Assembly (NCBI GenBank): GCA_964419255.1
Contig: CAYQOU010000013.1
Coordinates: forward strand, 1-64,000
Origin: CAZPHU01 sp964419255
Lineage (GTDB): Bacteria; Fibrobacterota; Chitinivibrionia; Chitinivibrionales; CAYFVL01
Direction of reading: 5' to 3'
Length of the DNA stretch: 64,000 nt
The notes below the pieces were generated by a model that ran no database searches, had not been told where the DNA came from, and was given only the letters and a program-made list of their open reading frames with translations. Of the stretch, positions 1 through 8,554 are shown one piece after another; positions within the stretch are counted from its first letter, which is position 1, and every line of letters starts with the position of its first letter. The position numbers were made by a program, and so were the translations under genes.

Positions 1-151
1 TTTTGATGAACCTGTGTCTTGACCTTCTTTCATGTGGTATTTTGACTCGCCACATACTTCCTGTCTGAACATATTCCGCTTGTTGAGCGTCGAAGATAAA
101 ATACCCCCGAATAAGTCATGTTTTCTTGAATTTTGCCCTCTCATGCCAATT

Positions 152-186
152 GAGGCCGGTCGTCAAACCGGGCTCTGATTTTTTTT
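152..186 (+). terminator. Rho-independent terminator of a gene lying left of the window
   Basis: GAGGCCGGT at 152-160 pairs with ACCGGGCTC at 167-175 with one bulge and is followed by a run of eight T. It probably ends a rightward gene outside the window. Apart from this hairpin, bases 1-413 show no supported gene; the only open frame there has no family resemblance. Confidence 0.55.
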
Positions 187-413
187 GCCGATATTTTTGT
201 ATATTTTTTCATCACCAAAATTTAAACTGTGAGATGGAACAATGTTGTATTGCCTGATTGCCCCTTTTCAGATGAGCCTGTCATAAGTTTTGCTTCGCAT
301 TGTTTTGATCACTTAAGATACACTGTTGAAATCATGATTGAGTCTCCTCTCTCACCGAGTATATTTTTTCAATACAGATGTTTTTTGGACCTTTCGACCT
401 CAAGGCATTCATT

Positions 414-893
414 ATGGAACAACCCTTCGTAACACCGATTATTCCCGTAGTCGTTATCGTTGTTGAGCAGAGCGGACAGTACCTTCTGGTCCAGGAGCAG
501 AAGGATCATGTCAGAAACAGCTGGTGTTTTCCAGGGGGGAAGGTCGAGAATAACGAATCGCTGATCGAGGCTGCCAGCCGCGAAACACTCGAGGAGACCG
601 GGCTTCGGGTGAATATCAAGGGGCTGCTTTTCTTCGACCAGATGCTCTGTAACACCGACAGCAAGCCCTATTGCCGGTTCAGGTATGTGTTTTCCGCTTC
701 TCCCCTCTCCGGACACCTCAAAGGTTTCTCCGACGAGCATTCCCGTGGGGCACGATGGTTTCATCCGATGGAAATACCGACACTGAAGCTGCGCAGCCCC
801 ATGATCACCCGGATGCTGAAGATGCATCAGACAGACTCCACCGTCCTGCCGCTGGAATCTTTCCAAACATTCGGCACTAAGACGAGTGGGTAA
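414..893 (+). CDS. NUDIX hydrolase
   Basis: A protein of about 159 residues that should cleave a nucleoside diphosphate linked to another moiety, with a divalent metal held by the Nudix box. The full box G-x5-E-x7-REUxEExGU is present: GGKVENNESLIEA followed by ASRETLEETGL, at about residues 44-67. The N-terminal beta strands (IIPVVVIVVEQ) and the WCFPGGK approach to the box fit small MutT-like proteins. I chose the ATG at 414 rather than the upstream in-frame ATG at 378, because the 12 extra residues lie outside the fold and AAGG precedes 414. The substrate cannot be told from sequence. It is a monocistronic gene by spacing; the next gene begins 280 bp downstream. Confidence 0.85.
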   Translation: MEQPFVTPIIPVVVIVVEQSGQYLLVQEQKDHVRNSWCFPGGKVENNESLIEAASRETLEETGLRVNIKGLLFFDQMLCNTDSKPYCRFRYVFSASPLSGHLKGFSDEHSRGARWFHPMEIPTLKLRSPMITRMLKMHQTDSTVLPLESFQTFGTKTSG

Positions 894-1174
894 TTATTAA
901 TGGTACGGCCAGGAACCGTGATTTTACAGAGTTGGTGGCAAATGATGCTGCCCAAAGCAGCTTGAGAGCCAAATCGTCGCTCTGAACAGAAAAAAATTAC
1001 TTGCTCCGCCAGCAGCTTTGTTTTCTGGTCGAAGATGATGACTTTCCACGGTACGACTTTCGCTCCCAATAATCATAGTTCTTAACCTTAATGTTTTTTT
1101 GCCTCAATCGCGCGGGTTCGATCCGACAGGGCGCGCAAATCAGATATGTCCATCAACAGGAGATCTCTTTTATA

Positions 1175-2119
1175 ATGATAAAGCTCGGCATCAGCTCATG
1201 TCTTCTGGGCAATACTGTTCGCTACGACGGCGGGCATAAACAGGATCATTTCCTCACCGATACCTTAGGACGTTTTGTTGCATGGGTGCCGGTGTGTCCG
1301 GAGGTCGAATGCGGGCTTTCCGTTCCCAGAGAGGCGATGCGTCTTGTGGGAGACCCTCAGACGTCTCTGCTTCTGACCATAAAGACCCGTATCGACCATA
1401 CGCATAGAATGAAGATGTGGGTGGAGGAAAAACTCGACGAGCTGTCGCGGGAGAATCTCTCCGGCTACATCTTCAAATCCAGGAGTCCCAGCTGCGGCAT
1501 GGAGCGGATCAAGGTGTATGATCCCGAAAGCGGCATACCCGGCAAAACGGGATCAGGAATCTTTGCCGCTGCTTTTATGAGCCGCTTTCCCCTGCTTCCG
1601 GTGGAGGACGAAGGGCGTCTGCACGATCCGCATCTGCGGGAAAATTTCATCGCCCGTGTTTTTGCCTATAACAGATGGCAAAAACACGTCGCCTCCGATA
1701 CGACCATCTCAAACCTGGTGGCATTTCATACCCGACACAAGCTTCTTCTCATGGCCCACAGCCCCACAGGGCTCAGGGAGCTGGGTACAATCGTCTCCGA
1801 GGCGCAAAACAGGAAGTCAGGGGACAGTTTCTGCAGATATATCACTCTTTTTATGATAACCCTCAAGCAGATGGCAACTGTCAAACGACACACCAATGTT
1901 CTTCAGCACATCATGGGATACTTCAAGCAGAATCTTTCGCACGACGAGAAAATGGAGCTTCTGGAGATTGTCGATCAATATCATCAAGGTCTGGTGCCTC
2001 TGATCGTTCCGGTGACCATGCTCAGGCATTACGTCAGAAAGTACGATCAGGCATATCTCAAGAAACAGTTCTATCTCAATCCTCATCCTTCTGAGCTGAT
2101 GCTTCTCACCCATGTTTGA
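1175..2119 (+). CDS. DUF523 and DUF1722 (YbgA-like) two-domain protein
   Basis: The N-terminal half (about residues 1-145) is a DUF523 domain with conserved cysteines in LGISSCLLG and CPEVECGLSVPRE and in SPSCG. The C-terminal half is DUF1722, recognisable from FHTRHKLLLMAHSP. This architecture matches the YbgA-type protein that in many bacteria sits beside photolyase genes; its biochemical activity is not known. Here it overlaps a UV-damage endonuclease gene, which keeps the UV-repair association although the partner differs. I use the ATG at 1175, preceded by AGGAG, not the longer frame starting at 1091, since DUF523 proteins begin directly with this strand. Cysteine placement suggests metal or Fe-S binding, which is inference. 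Confidence 0.85.
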   Translation: MIKLGISSCLLGNTVRYDGGHKQDHFLTDTLGRFVAWVPVCPEVECGLSVPREAMRLVGDPQTSLLLTIKTRIDHTHRMKMWVEEKLDELSRENLSGYIFKSRSPSCGMERIKVYDPESGIPGKTGSGIFAAAFMSRFPLLPVEDEGRLHDPHLRENFIARVFAYNRWQKHVASDTTISNLVAFHTRHKLLLMAHSPTGLRELGTIVSEAQNRKSGDSFCRYITLFMITLKQMATVKRHTNVLQHIMGYFKQNLSHDEKMELLEIVDQYHQGLVPLIVPVTMLRHYVRKYDQAYLKKQFYLNPHPSELMLLTHV

Positions 2120-2120
2120 C

Positions 2121-2999
2121 ATGAAACTTGGTTACCCATGTATAAACAGCGAGATCGGCTGCAGCCCCAACCGGACCTTTCGTCTGGCTTCCTATTCGGA
2201 TGAACGACTGATACAAACCACCCGACAGAATCTGGAGTGCCTGATGCACATCCTTGAGTACAACCTCTCCAACGGTCTGTATTTCTTCAGAATCGGCTCC
2301 AGTCTGGTCCCGTTTGCCTCTCATCAGGTTTGCACGGTGGACTGGCGCAGCGAGTGTGCAAAGGAGTTCAAGATGGTGGGAGATTTGGTGAAAAGCCACG
2401 CCATGCGCATCTCCATGCACCCCGATCAGTTTGTCGTGCTGAATTCTCCCCGCCAGGATGTGGTGGCGCGAAGCGTGGCTGAGCTTCTATACCACTGTCA
2501 AGCCCTCGATGCCATGGGGCTTGATCGGAGTGCAAAAGTCATGATACACGGCGGCGGTGTTTACGGTGATAAGGATGACGCAAAGAAGAGGTTTGTATCC
2601 GCTTACCGAAAGCTTCCTCGAATCATTCGAAAACGCCTGGTGGTAGAACATGATGATAAGATATACAGCCTTCGGGATTGTCTTGACATTTGGCGACAGA
2701 CAGGCATACCGATTGTTTTCGACACCTTTCATCATGAATGCCTCAATGATGGTGAAAGCCTGCGCGATGCATGTAACCTGGCCATGGGTACCTGGAAAAA
2801 AACGGACGGCCCCCTGATCCTTCATTATTCATCTCAGGAAAAAGGCAGTCGAAAAGGCTCCCACGCACAGACACTTGACCCCGGTCATTTCAGGCATGTG
2901 GTAAAGCAGCTTCAGGGGCTAAACTACGATATGATGCTGGAAATAAAAGACAAACAGATTAGTGCCGTGAAAGCTCGCACTCTGCTGAGTGGTATTTAG
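2121..2999 (+). CDS. uvsE: UV damage endonuclease UvdE/UvsE
   Basis: A TIM-barrel UV-damage endonuclease that nicks DNA 5' of cyclobutane dimers and 6-4 photoproducts. The family opening MKLGYPCIN and the metal-ligand motifs are all visible: SMHPDQFVVL, MIHGGGVYGDK, LVVEHDD, FDTFHHECLN, LHYSSQEKG followed by SHAQT, and MLEIKDK. Length (292 residues) is normal for the bacterial family. An ATG at 2112 would add three residues and overlap the preceding gene by 8 bp; the family start favours 2121. The overlap or near overlap with the DUF523/DUF1722 gene indicates one transcript, making this a small UV-response operon. A hairpin (ATGCTGGA 3097-3104 with TCCAGCAT 3115-3122) lies downstream but lacks a T-tract. 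Confidence 0.9.
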   Translation: MKLGYPCINSEIGCSPNRTFRLASYSDERLIQTTRQNLECLMHILEYNLSNGLYFFRIGSSLVPFASHQVCTVDWRSECAKEFKMVGDLVKSHAMRISMHPDQFVVLNSPRQDVVARSVAELLYHCQALDAMGLDRSAKVMIHGGGVYGDKDDAKKRFVSAYRKLPRIIRKRLVVEHDDKIYSLRDCLDIWRQTGIPIVFDTFHHECLNDGESLRDACNLAMGTWKKTDGPLILHYSSQEKGSRKGSHAQTLDPGHFRHVVKQLQGLNYDMMLEIKDKQISAVKARTLLSGI

Positions 3000-3163
3000 C
3001 GGAGTCCAGAGTGCCGAAAGGAATATTCTGTGTAGGCGCCTGACGTTTATTGTACGTCAAAACACAAAATCTTCGAGCCTCCAGAAAAGATGGGTAATGC
3101 TGGAGAGCCTGGATTCCAGCATCCTGGGCGAGCCAACACCTGACCCCGGTCTACCCGGACCAA

Positions 3164-5431
3164 CTACATAGCATCGGGGTTTTCCCCTTTTGCCAGTTTC
3201 TTTTTCCGTTTCTGTTCGTAAAGCAGGACATCAGCCCTATGCATCAGGACCTCTATGCTTTCATCGCCTCGGGCGGAAAATGGTACGGCGCCGGTGCTGA
3301 TGGACAATCTGTACTCTTTACCGGAATTCTCATTGTACTGGTTTACATACATCGTCAACCTGTTTCTGAAGCTGTCCATCGTATCCATAGTCGTGTTTAT
3401 GGTAAACACGGTAAACTCATCACCCCCTAATCGAGCGATGACATCCTGGCCCCTGAACGCCTTTGAGAGTATTGCGGCGGTCTGTTGAATCGCGTGGTCT
3501 CCTTCTTCATGCCCATACGTATCATTGATTTTTTTCAGGCCGTCCAGATCGGCGAAAAACAGAATGCCGTCCTTTTTGAGCTTCCGGGCAACCAGGAGGT
3601 TGTGCCTGGCATGATTCAAAAAACCCCGCCGGTTAAGCAGCCCGGTAAGCTCGTCTGTTTTGCTGATATCGTTTAGTTTCCGGTTGTAATCTTCCAGCTG
3701 CACCAGAGCTCCGCGCAGTTTCATCTCGATATCCTGTCGAATCTGTATGAGCTGTATCAGCTTAACCGCCGAGCTGATCTCGACCGATAACGATTCAAAA
3801 AGATAACTGTCCATCAGGTCAACTTCACACACTATAAATCCCAACTGCTCATTCATGTAAAAAAGCGGTGAGACAACAAACGAGAAACGGTCTTGTGAAG
3901 GGAATTGTTCCTTATGAAGTATCTCGGTTGCTTTCATGTAGGGCAGATCCGAGGTTGCGGGAACCTTTCCATATGACATCACCAATTTGACTTTTTCCGA
4001 AAACTTCCATTCGTCACAGATCTCATGAATCACAGCAGTATCGTACAGATATACCGCGCAGCTGCTTATGCCCATGCTCTTCATCTGCGGAACGATTTTT
4101 TTCAGGGCTGCATCGGTTTTGTACACCGATACCAGCTGATTTAAAATCACCCTCAGTCCCCGGATATCATTATGATGCACCTCCCATCGCTGCGAATGAT
4201 ATTTCAATGCAGCCTCCATGATTACCACCCTGAGCTGGTGAAAAAGATCTTCCAGCTTGCGCGCATGATCAGGATTGGTGAAAAGAAACTTGTTTCTAAT
4301 CTCGGTGACCATATTTTGTAAAAGGAGAATATCATTTTCTACAACATCTTTATTACAGAGGATCTCTGAAAATTGTTTTAGAATACCTCCGCATGCATTA
4401 TTGAGGTTATCCGATGTCCCATCGAGTTCAAAAATCTGCTTTACACACTGCAGTAACTTCTCTTTATCCAGGGTGATCTTCTGGAGCAGTCCGTTTTCAA
4501 TCTCTGTGATGCAGTCTGTGGATTTTTCTTCCAGCCGTCTTCCGGAGAGATTTATCGACTGAACGGATTGTGAGAAGCATCCGCACGACTCCCTGATAAC
4601 AAGCTCGGTGTCAAGGGTTATGTTCTCGGGGGTTTTCCCCCGTATCTGATCCAATGCCATGTGAAAAGCCTGCTTGCCCTGCTCATAGATAGGCTGTAAT
4701 ACCGTGGTCAGCGACGGGGAGCTGAATTTGGAATTCTGCACGTTATCAAATCCAATCAAAGCCACTTTCGAGGGAACGTCCACTCCCTTGCTTTTGAGCG
4801 CTTTGAGAGCACTCAACGCCATCTCATCATTTGCCGCGGCGAGCGCATCGAAGGGTGTTTTGCTTGCAAGAAGGTCCTCGATGGCACAGGAGGCGGAGTA
4901 GTGGGTAAAATCTCCCTGAAAGACCAGCTCTTCGGTAAAGGGGATATTGTTTCGTTCGAGAGAATCAAGATAGACCTGATAGCGTTGCTGGGCCTCGACA
5001 TTACTTTCCGGTCCGCGGATAAAGGCAATGTTTTTACAGCCGTGATGGTGGATCAGATGATCGAAGGCCTGGAAAAAACCAACCGAATTGTCGATCAGCA
5101 CACTGGGAATGCCATCTATCGGAATAGAGATGCTTACCCGGGGAATACCTTCATATTTTTTATAAAACTGCTCGAATTCTTCCGAGGATATGAAATTGAT
5201 CATGGTTCCGGAGGCAATTATCAGCGCATCGATACAGTTTCTGTCGGGCAGTTCGTAGATGGCATTGAACTGATATTGATGCTCGTAGGGAGCTTTTGGA
5301 GATTTGCCCGGGAATACAATCGTGTTGACATCGTGATCTGCGGCCGCGTTAAGCACACCGGTGCACAGGTTTTGCGCATAGGCGTTTTCAAGCTCCGAGA
5401 TGAATAATCCAACTGTCGGTCTGCTGTTCAT
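3164..5431 (-). CDS. LacI-type sensor domain fused to GGDEF diguanylate cyclase
   Basis: A 755-residue protein expected to make c-di-GMP. Residues 1 to about 285 form a type I periplasmic-binding fold of the LacI/GalR class (VGLFISELENAYAQNLCTGV; ALIGFDNV; LTTVLQPIYEQGKQA; LVIRESCGC), but there is no N-terminal helix-turn-helix and no signal peptide, so it should be a cytoplasmic ligand sensor rather than a repressor. A long helical, possibly GAF-like middle follows. The C-terminal 160 residues are a GGDEF domain (TDELTGLLNRRGF; RLGGDEF) with an intact RxxD inhibitory site (RGQD) five residues before the motif. The ligand is unknown; a sugar is likely from the family. It reads leftward and is preceded by a repeat element at 5468. 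Confidence 0.85.
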   Translation of the reverse strand: MNSRPTVGLFISELENAYAQNLCTGVLNAAADHDVNTIVFPGKSPKAPYEHQYQFNAIYELPDRNCIDALIIASGTMINFISSEEFEQFYKKYEGIPRVSISIPIDGIPSVLIDNSVGFFQAFDHLIHHHGCKNIAFIRGPESNVEAQQRYQVYLDSLERNNIPFTEELVFQGDFTHYSASCAIEDLLASKTPFDALAAANDEMALSALKALKSKGVDVPSKVALIGFDNVQNSKFSSPSLTTVLQPIYEQGKQAFHMALDQIRGKTPENITLDTELVIRESCGCFSQSVQSINLSGRRLEEKSTDCITEIENGLLQKITLDKEKLLQCVKQIFELDGTSDNLNNACGGILKQFSEILCNKDVVENDILLLQNMVTEIRNKFLFTNPDHARKLEDLFHQLRVVIMEAALKYHSQRWEVHHNDIRGLRVILNQLVSVYKTDAALKKIVPQMKSMGISSCAVYLYDTAVIHEICDEWKFSEKVKLVMSYGKVPATSDLPYMKATEILHKEQFPSQDRFSFVVSPLFYMNEQLGFIVCEVDLMDSYLFESLSVEISSAVKLIQLIQIRQDIEMKLRGALVQLEDYNRKLNDISKTDELTGLLNRRGFLNHARHNLLVARKLKKDGILFFADLDGLKKINDTYGHEEGDHAIQQTAAILSKAFRGQDVIARLGGDEFTVFTINTTMDTMDSFRNRLTMYVNQYNENSGKEYRLSISTGAVPFSARGDESIEVLMHRADVLLYEQKRKKKLAKGENPDAM

Positions 5432-5467
5432 ACTTAAAACCCCTTTTAATTACCGCCTGCATTTCGC

Positions 5468-5605
5468 GTTTCCGAGCGGATGAGTCACGCAACTCCCCGG
5501 GGCAGAAAGGGTAGAGCATTCGCACGCAATACTGACAGATTTGTCCAGGGGATTGCTGCAACCCTCTGCCTTCCCATAGGTTTGTGCAAATCGACGCGCG
5601 AAAAA
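5468..5605 (+). repeat. Intergenic repeat family, copy 1
   Basis: Block A at 5468-5492 (CGAGCGGATGAGTCACGCAA), block B CCAGGGGATTGCTG and block C TGTGCAAATCGACGCG occur in the same order as in copies at 5769 and (inverted) 56455. The 5432-5950 interval, 518 bp between divergent genes, is filled largely by copies 1 and 2 and shows no gene. Confidence 0.7.
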
Positions 5606-5768
5606 CACTTGATACAGGATACAACCCTACCCTTATCATACCTCTCCGATATAAAATCAACAACATTTAAATTGGCTGCTGCATGGATTATTTTATCAGG
5701 ACATTTATTGCTCTTCAAAGAGAATCATTTTGAAGTAAAAATCCCCTGATTTTTCCTGAGATTGAGGA

Positions 5769-5920
5769 TGCCGAGTGGATGATTCGCGCAATCTCTTGAG
5801 GGGCCCGAAGGGGTGAGACAAACGCATGGATTACCCTCTGAGTGTCTCCAGGATTGCTGAGGCCCATCTTGGCAGCGAAATTTCTGTGCAAATCACCGCG
5901 ATAGAATCGCTGAATTCAAG
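5769..5920 (+). repeat. Intergenic repeat family, copy 2
   Basis: Same orientation as copy 1, about 300 bp further on. Block A CGAGTGGATGATTCGCGCAA at about 5772-5791, block B CCAGGATTGCTGAGGCCC, block C TGTGCAAATCACCGCG followed by AGAATCGCTGAATTC. It ends about 30 bp before the start of the second NUDIX gene. Confidence 0.7.
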
Positions 5921-5950
5921 TACTTTTCACCATTGAGTTACCAGAAGATT

Positions 5951-6631
5951 ATGATAAATTTCAACGACTCACCAAAAGTGATCGCCTGGAAGAAGGCAAT
6001 TGAGCAGACCGGATGTACAATCCATTCCATCGACCCGCTGAAAGTGCTTCATAAAGGAAACCGGGACGTTTTGTTTGCGCTGATTAAGGCAGATATATCA
6101 GCCCCGGATGGGCAGAAGCTTCTTCCCTACGTTTTCATCAGAGGGGATGCGGTGATTGTTGTGCCACTGATCAGAAACTCTGACACAGGCGAGGAGCGTT
6201 TTCTGATGGTGGAGCAGCGACGCGTGGCAAATGGGGACATCGCACTCGAGTTTCCCGCCGGCATGCTGGATCATCTTGTCGACAGCCCACGAAAGGTGGC
6301 GGTTCGGGAGCTGGAGGAGGAGACCGGGGTGCGCATCACGGAAGAAGACATTCACAGCCTTGTAGAAAAACCGCTATACAGTTCGCCGGGAGCCAGTGAT
6401 GAGGCGATTTATTTCTATGGATGTATAATCGAAATGAATAACGAGCAATTCCAGTCTCTGGAAGGAAGGCTCACCGGGGATATTTCGGAGCAGGAGCACA
6501 TACGGGTAACGTTAAAGTCGCGGGAAGAGGTTCTGCCGGCGATCAGCTCGGTGCAGGTTTATCTGGCATTCGATTTGTTCGATCGTTTCTACAGGCATTC
6601 GGGCAAGAAAAATGTAAGGGATAATATATGA
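5951..6631 (+). CDS. NUDIX hydrolase, ADP-sugar pyrophosphatase-like
   Basis: A NUDIX protein of 226 residues with the box GMLDHLVDSPRKVAVRELEE followed by ETGV, preceded by LEFPAGM, the arrangement typical of ADP-ribose/ADP-sugar pyrophosphatases. The roughly 85-residue region before the box resembles the N-terminal domain of that subfamily. A TTG at 5933 is in frame, but the ATG at 5951 has AGAAG upstream and begins a plausible protein, so I use 5951. Its stop overlaps the start of the FAD oxidase gene by 4 bp (ATGA), so the two are translationally coupled. The exact substrate is not deducible. Confidence 0.8.
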   Translation: MINFNDSPKVIAWKKAIEQTGCTIHSIDPLKVLHKGNRDVLFALIKADISAPDGQKLLPYVFIRGDAVIVVPLIRNSDTGEERFLMVEQRRVANGDIALEFPAGMLDHLVDSPRKVAVRELEEETGVRITEEDIHSLVEKPLYSSPGASDEAIYFYGCIIEMNNEQFQSLEGRLTGDISEQEHIRVTLKSREEVLPAISSVQVYLAFDLFDRFYRHSGKKNVRDNI

Positions 6632-8175
6632 AAAGCATTATAGGAAAAGAACATGTCCTCAGGAGTGCATCGCAGATACTTTTCGACGAATCACGACTGA
6701 CTGTTGGTATACCCGATGAGGTCTACTATCCCGAATCCGAAGAGGATATGGCCTTCGTGTTTCAAAAGGCCGGAAATGAGAACAAATCCATAACCGGAAT
6801 CGGCGGCCAGACCGGAATCACCGGAAGCGGCGTTCCCGATGAGGGCTGCATCGCGCTGTGCTTCGAGAACATGAACAGTATCCTTCGTGTGGAAGCTGAT
6901 GGTGACGGCACCCCGATTCTTGTCTGTCGTCCGGGAATAACTCTCGAATCAATCGAATCGTTTCTTCAGAATCCTTCACAATGGCCGCAAAGCGTTGCGG
7001 GGAGCGAGGGCCTCAAAGCCGGTGGCTGGTTCTACTCCCCCGATCCGACCGAGATGACCGCGCAGCTTGGGGGCTCTGTGGCAACAAACGCATCCGGCGC
7101 CCGCTCGTTTCGATTCGGCGCGACAAGGAAACACGTGGTATATCTGAAAATGATGCTTTCGACGGGAGCTATGCTCACCATCACCCGCGGTGATTATACC
7201 ATGAATCAGGACGGTGTCGATTTGCGTACAGATGATGGAGCCACGATTCATGTCCCTCCCCTGTCCTACCGGTCTCCCGACAGCAAGAACGCATCGGGGT
7301 ATTTTTCTCAGCCGGGCATGGATTGTATCGATCTGTTCATCGGATCAGAGGGTACACTGGGATTTTTCTGTGAAATAGGCATCCGTCTGCTGCCGAAGCC
7401 GGTATTTACCGCAGGGTTGAGCTTTTTTACTTCCCGCACGGATGCGTTTGCGTTTGCCGATATCCTGCGGGCTCGACAGGATGTCTCGGCCATAGAATAC
7501 TTCGACTCAACTGCGCTGGATTTTATTGCCCGTCACAAATACGATCTGAACCTGCACCTGCCCGATTTCCCGGTCCGTTCACAGGCGGCGATTTTCTGGG
7601 AGCATGCCGGAAAGGATGAAGAGGAGTTTGAAGAACGTCTCGACGAGTGGGAAATGCATCTGCAGAGCTGCGACTCCACTTTTGACAACACCTGGAGCGG
7701 ACTGGAGCCCGCCGAGCGCAGCAGGCTCAGAACGTTTCGCCACGCGATCCCTGAAGCGGTGAATCACATGGTTGCCGAATACAAGAAGGATGTGCCGGAG
7801 ATACGTAAAATCGGCACCGACACGGCAGTGCCGGCCGAGGCATTTCAGAGGGTTTTCGACGACTATCTTCACCTGATCCACGAAAATACCCTTCAGGCGG
7901 TGATATTCGGTCATCTGGGCGACTATCATCTGCATTTCAATCTCCTGCCGGCGAGCCGTGAGCAGCTTCAGACGGCACTCTCGCTCTACGAACGGATGAT
8001 GAGCATCGCGGTCGATGCCGGCGGCACCATCTCCGCCGAACACGGCATAGGGAAAATAAAGGCCGGGTATCTGGAAAGGATGTACGGAGAAGATGGCATC
8101 AGGAGTATGAAAGAGGTGAAGAAGGCGCTTGATCCGGGATGGAGACTGAATCGGGGGACGTTGTTTGGGGAGTGA
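6628..8175 (+). CDS. FAD-linked oxidoreductase, D-lactate/glycolate dehydrogenase (GlcD/Dld) type
   Basis: A 515-residue flavoprotein of the vanillyl-alcohol oxidase family. The FAD-binding PP-loop region shows GIGGQTGITGSGVP (about residues 55-68), and PTEMTAQLGGSVATNASGAR (about 148-167) is the second FAD contact. LFIGSEGTLGFF follows, and the C-terminal cap domain ends with the family signature SAEHGIGKIKAGYL. Family members oxidise D-2-hydroxy acids such as D-lactate or glycolate. It is longer than the usual 460 residues. No Fe-S subunit gene follows, so the electron acceptor is unknown; the ferredoxin-fused Etf encoded at 20343-22348 is one candidate by analogy with lactate dehydrogenase/Etf complexes, which is speculation. 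Confidence 0.85.
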   Translation: MKSIIGKEHVLRSASQILFDESRLTVGIPDEVYYPESEEDMAFVFQKAGNENKSITGIGGQTGITGSGVPDEGCIALCFENMNSILRVEADGDGTPILVCRPGITLESIESFLQNPSQWPQSVAGSEGLKAGGWFYSPDPTEMTAQLGGSVATNASGARSFRFGATRKHVVYLKMMLSTGAMLTITRGDYTMNQDGVDLRTDDGATIHVPPLSYRSPDSKNASGYFSQPGMDCIDLFIGSEGTLGFFCEIGIRLLPKPVFTAGLSFFTSRTDAFAFADILRARQDVSAIEYFDSTALDFIARHKYDLNLHLPDFPVRSQAAIFWEHAGKDEEEFEERLDEWEMHLQSCDSTFDNTWSGLEPAERSRLRTFRHAIPEAVNHMVAEYKKDVPEIRKIGTDTAVPAEAFQRVFDDYLHLIHENTLQAVIFGHLGDYHLHFNLLPASREQLQTALSLYERMMSIAVDAGGTISAEHGIGKIKAGYLERMYGEDGIRSMKEVKKALDPGWRLNRGTLFGE

Positions 8176-8261
8176 TTTTTTTCGGTTCGGAAAAGGACAC
8201 TTGCTTATGTAACATCGGACTTGAGTCGGCATCCATGCGTTCTATACTACTCTCCAAATCA

Positions 8262-8477
8262 GGGTCGGACCAAGCTAATTCATACAATTATAAGGACTTA
8301 CTACATGAAACATGCTCATTTTTAGCGCTTAATCAGCCGATTTTCACCCCAAAATGCCTCTCTATCGTGAATATGGAACCGCCAAAAAAAGGCATAAAAC
8401 GGCTATTTAATCGCTTATATCTGTGGGGCCACGTGAAGTAAGTTATTATGAATAAACAAATTGCTTTGGTCCGACCC
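8262..8477. mobile_element. Non-coding MITE-like element with terminal inverted repeats
   Basis: GGGTCGGACCAA at 8262-8273 recurs inverted as TTGGTCCGACCC at 8466-8477; the match extends inward imperfectly for about eight bases (AGCTAATT against AGCAATTT). The 216-bp interior has no credible gene. The ends resemble sequences I associate with REP-linked IS200-type (Y1) transposases, but no transposase is present, so this is best read as a remnant or miniature element. It sits between convergent genes in the gene-free interval 8176-8554. Confidence 0.5.
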
Positions 8478-8514
8478 AGTTTCGCACCTCAACCCAGTTT
8501 CGCACCCAGTTTCA
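8474..8514 (+). repeat. Short direct repeats beside the MITE-like element
   Basis: ACCCAGTTTCGCACC occurs at 8474-8488 and 8492-8506, and a third partial copy ACCCAGTTTCA follows at 8504. The array abuts the right inverted repeat and may derive from the same insertion. Confidence 0.6.
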
Positions 8515-8554
8515 ATGGACTGACCGGCACGACCCGTTTTAGGATTTGGATTCA

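Noticed and set aside
369..866. 165-codon leftward frame opposite the first NUDIX gene
   Set aside because: Antisense shadow of a gene with a complete Nudix box; no family features of its own.
1105..1140. tRNA-like GGTTCGATCC segment
   Set aside because: The T-arm stem does not pair and no acceptor, D or anticodon arm can be drawn around it.
8139..8441. 100-codon frame running into the MITE-like element
   Set aside because: It begins inside the FAD oxidase gene in another frame and shows no transposase motif.
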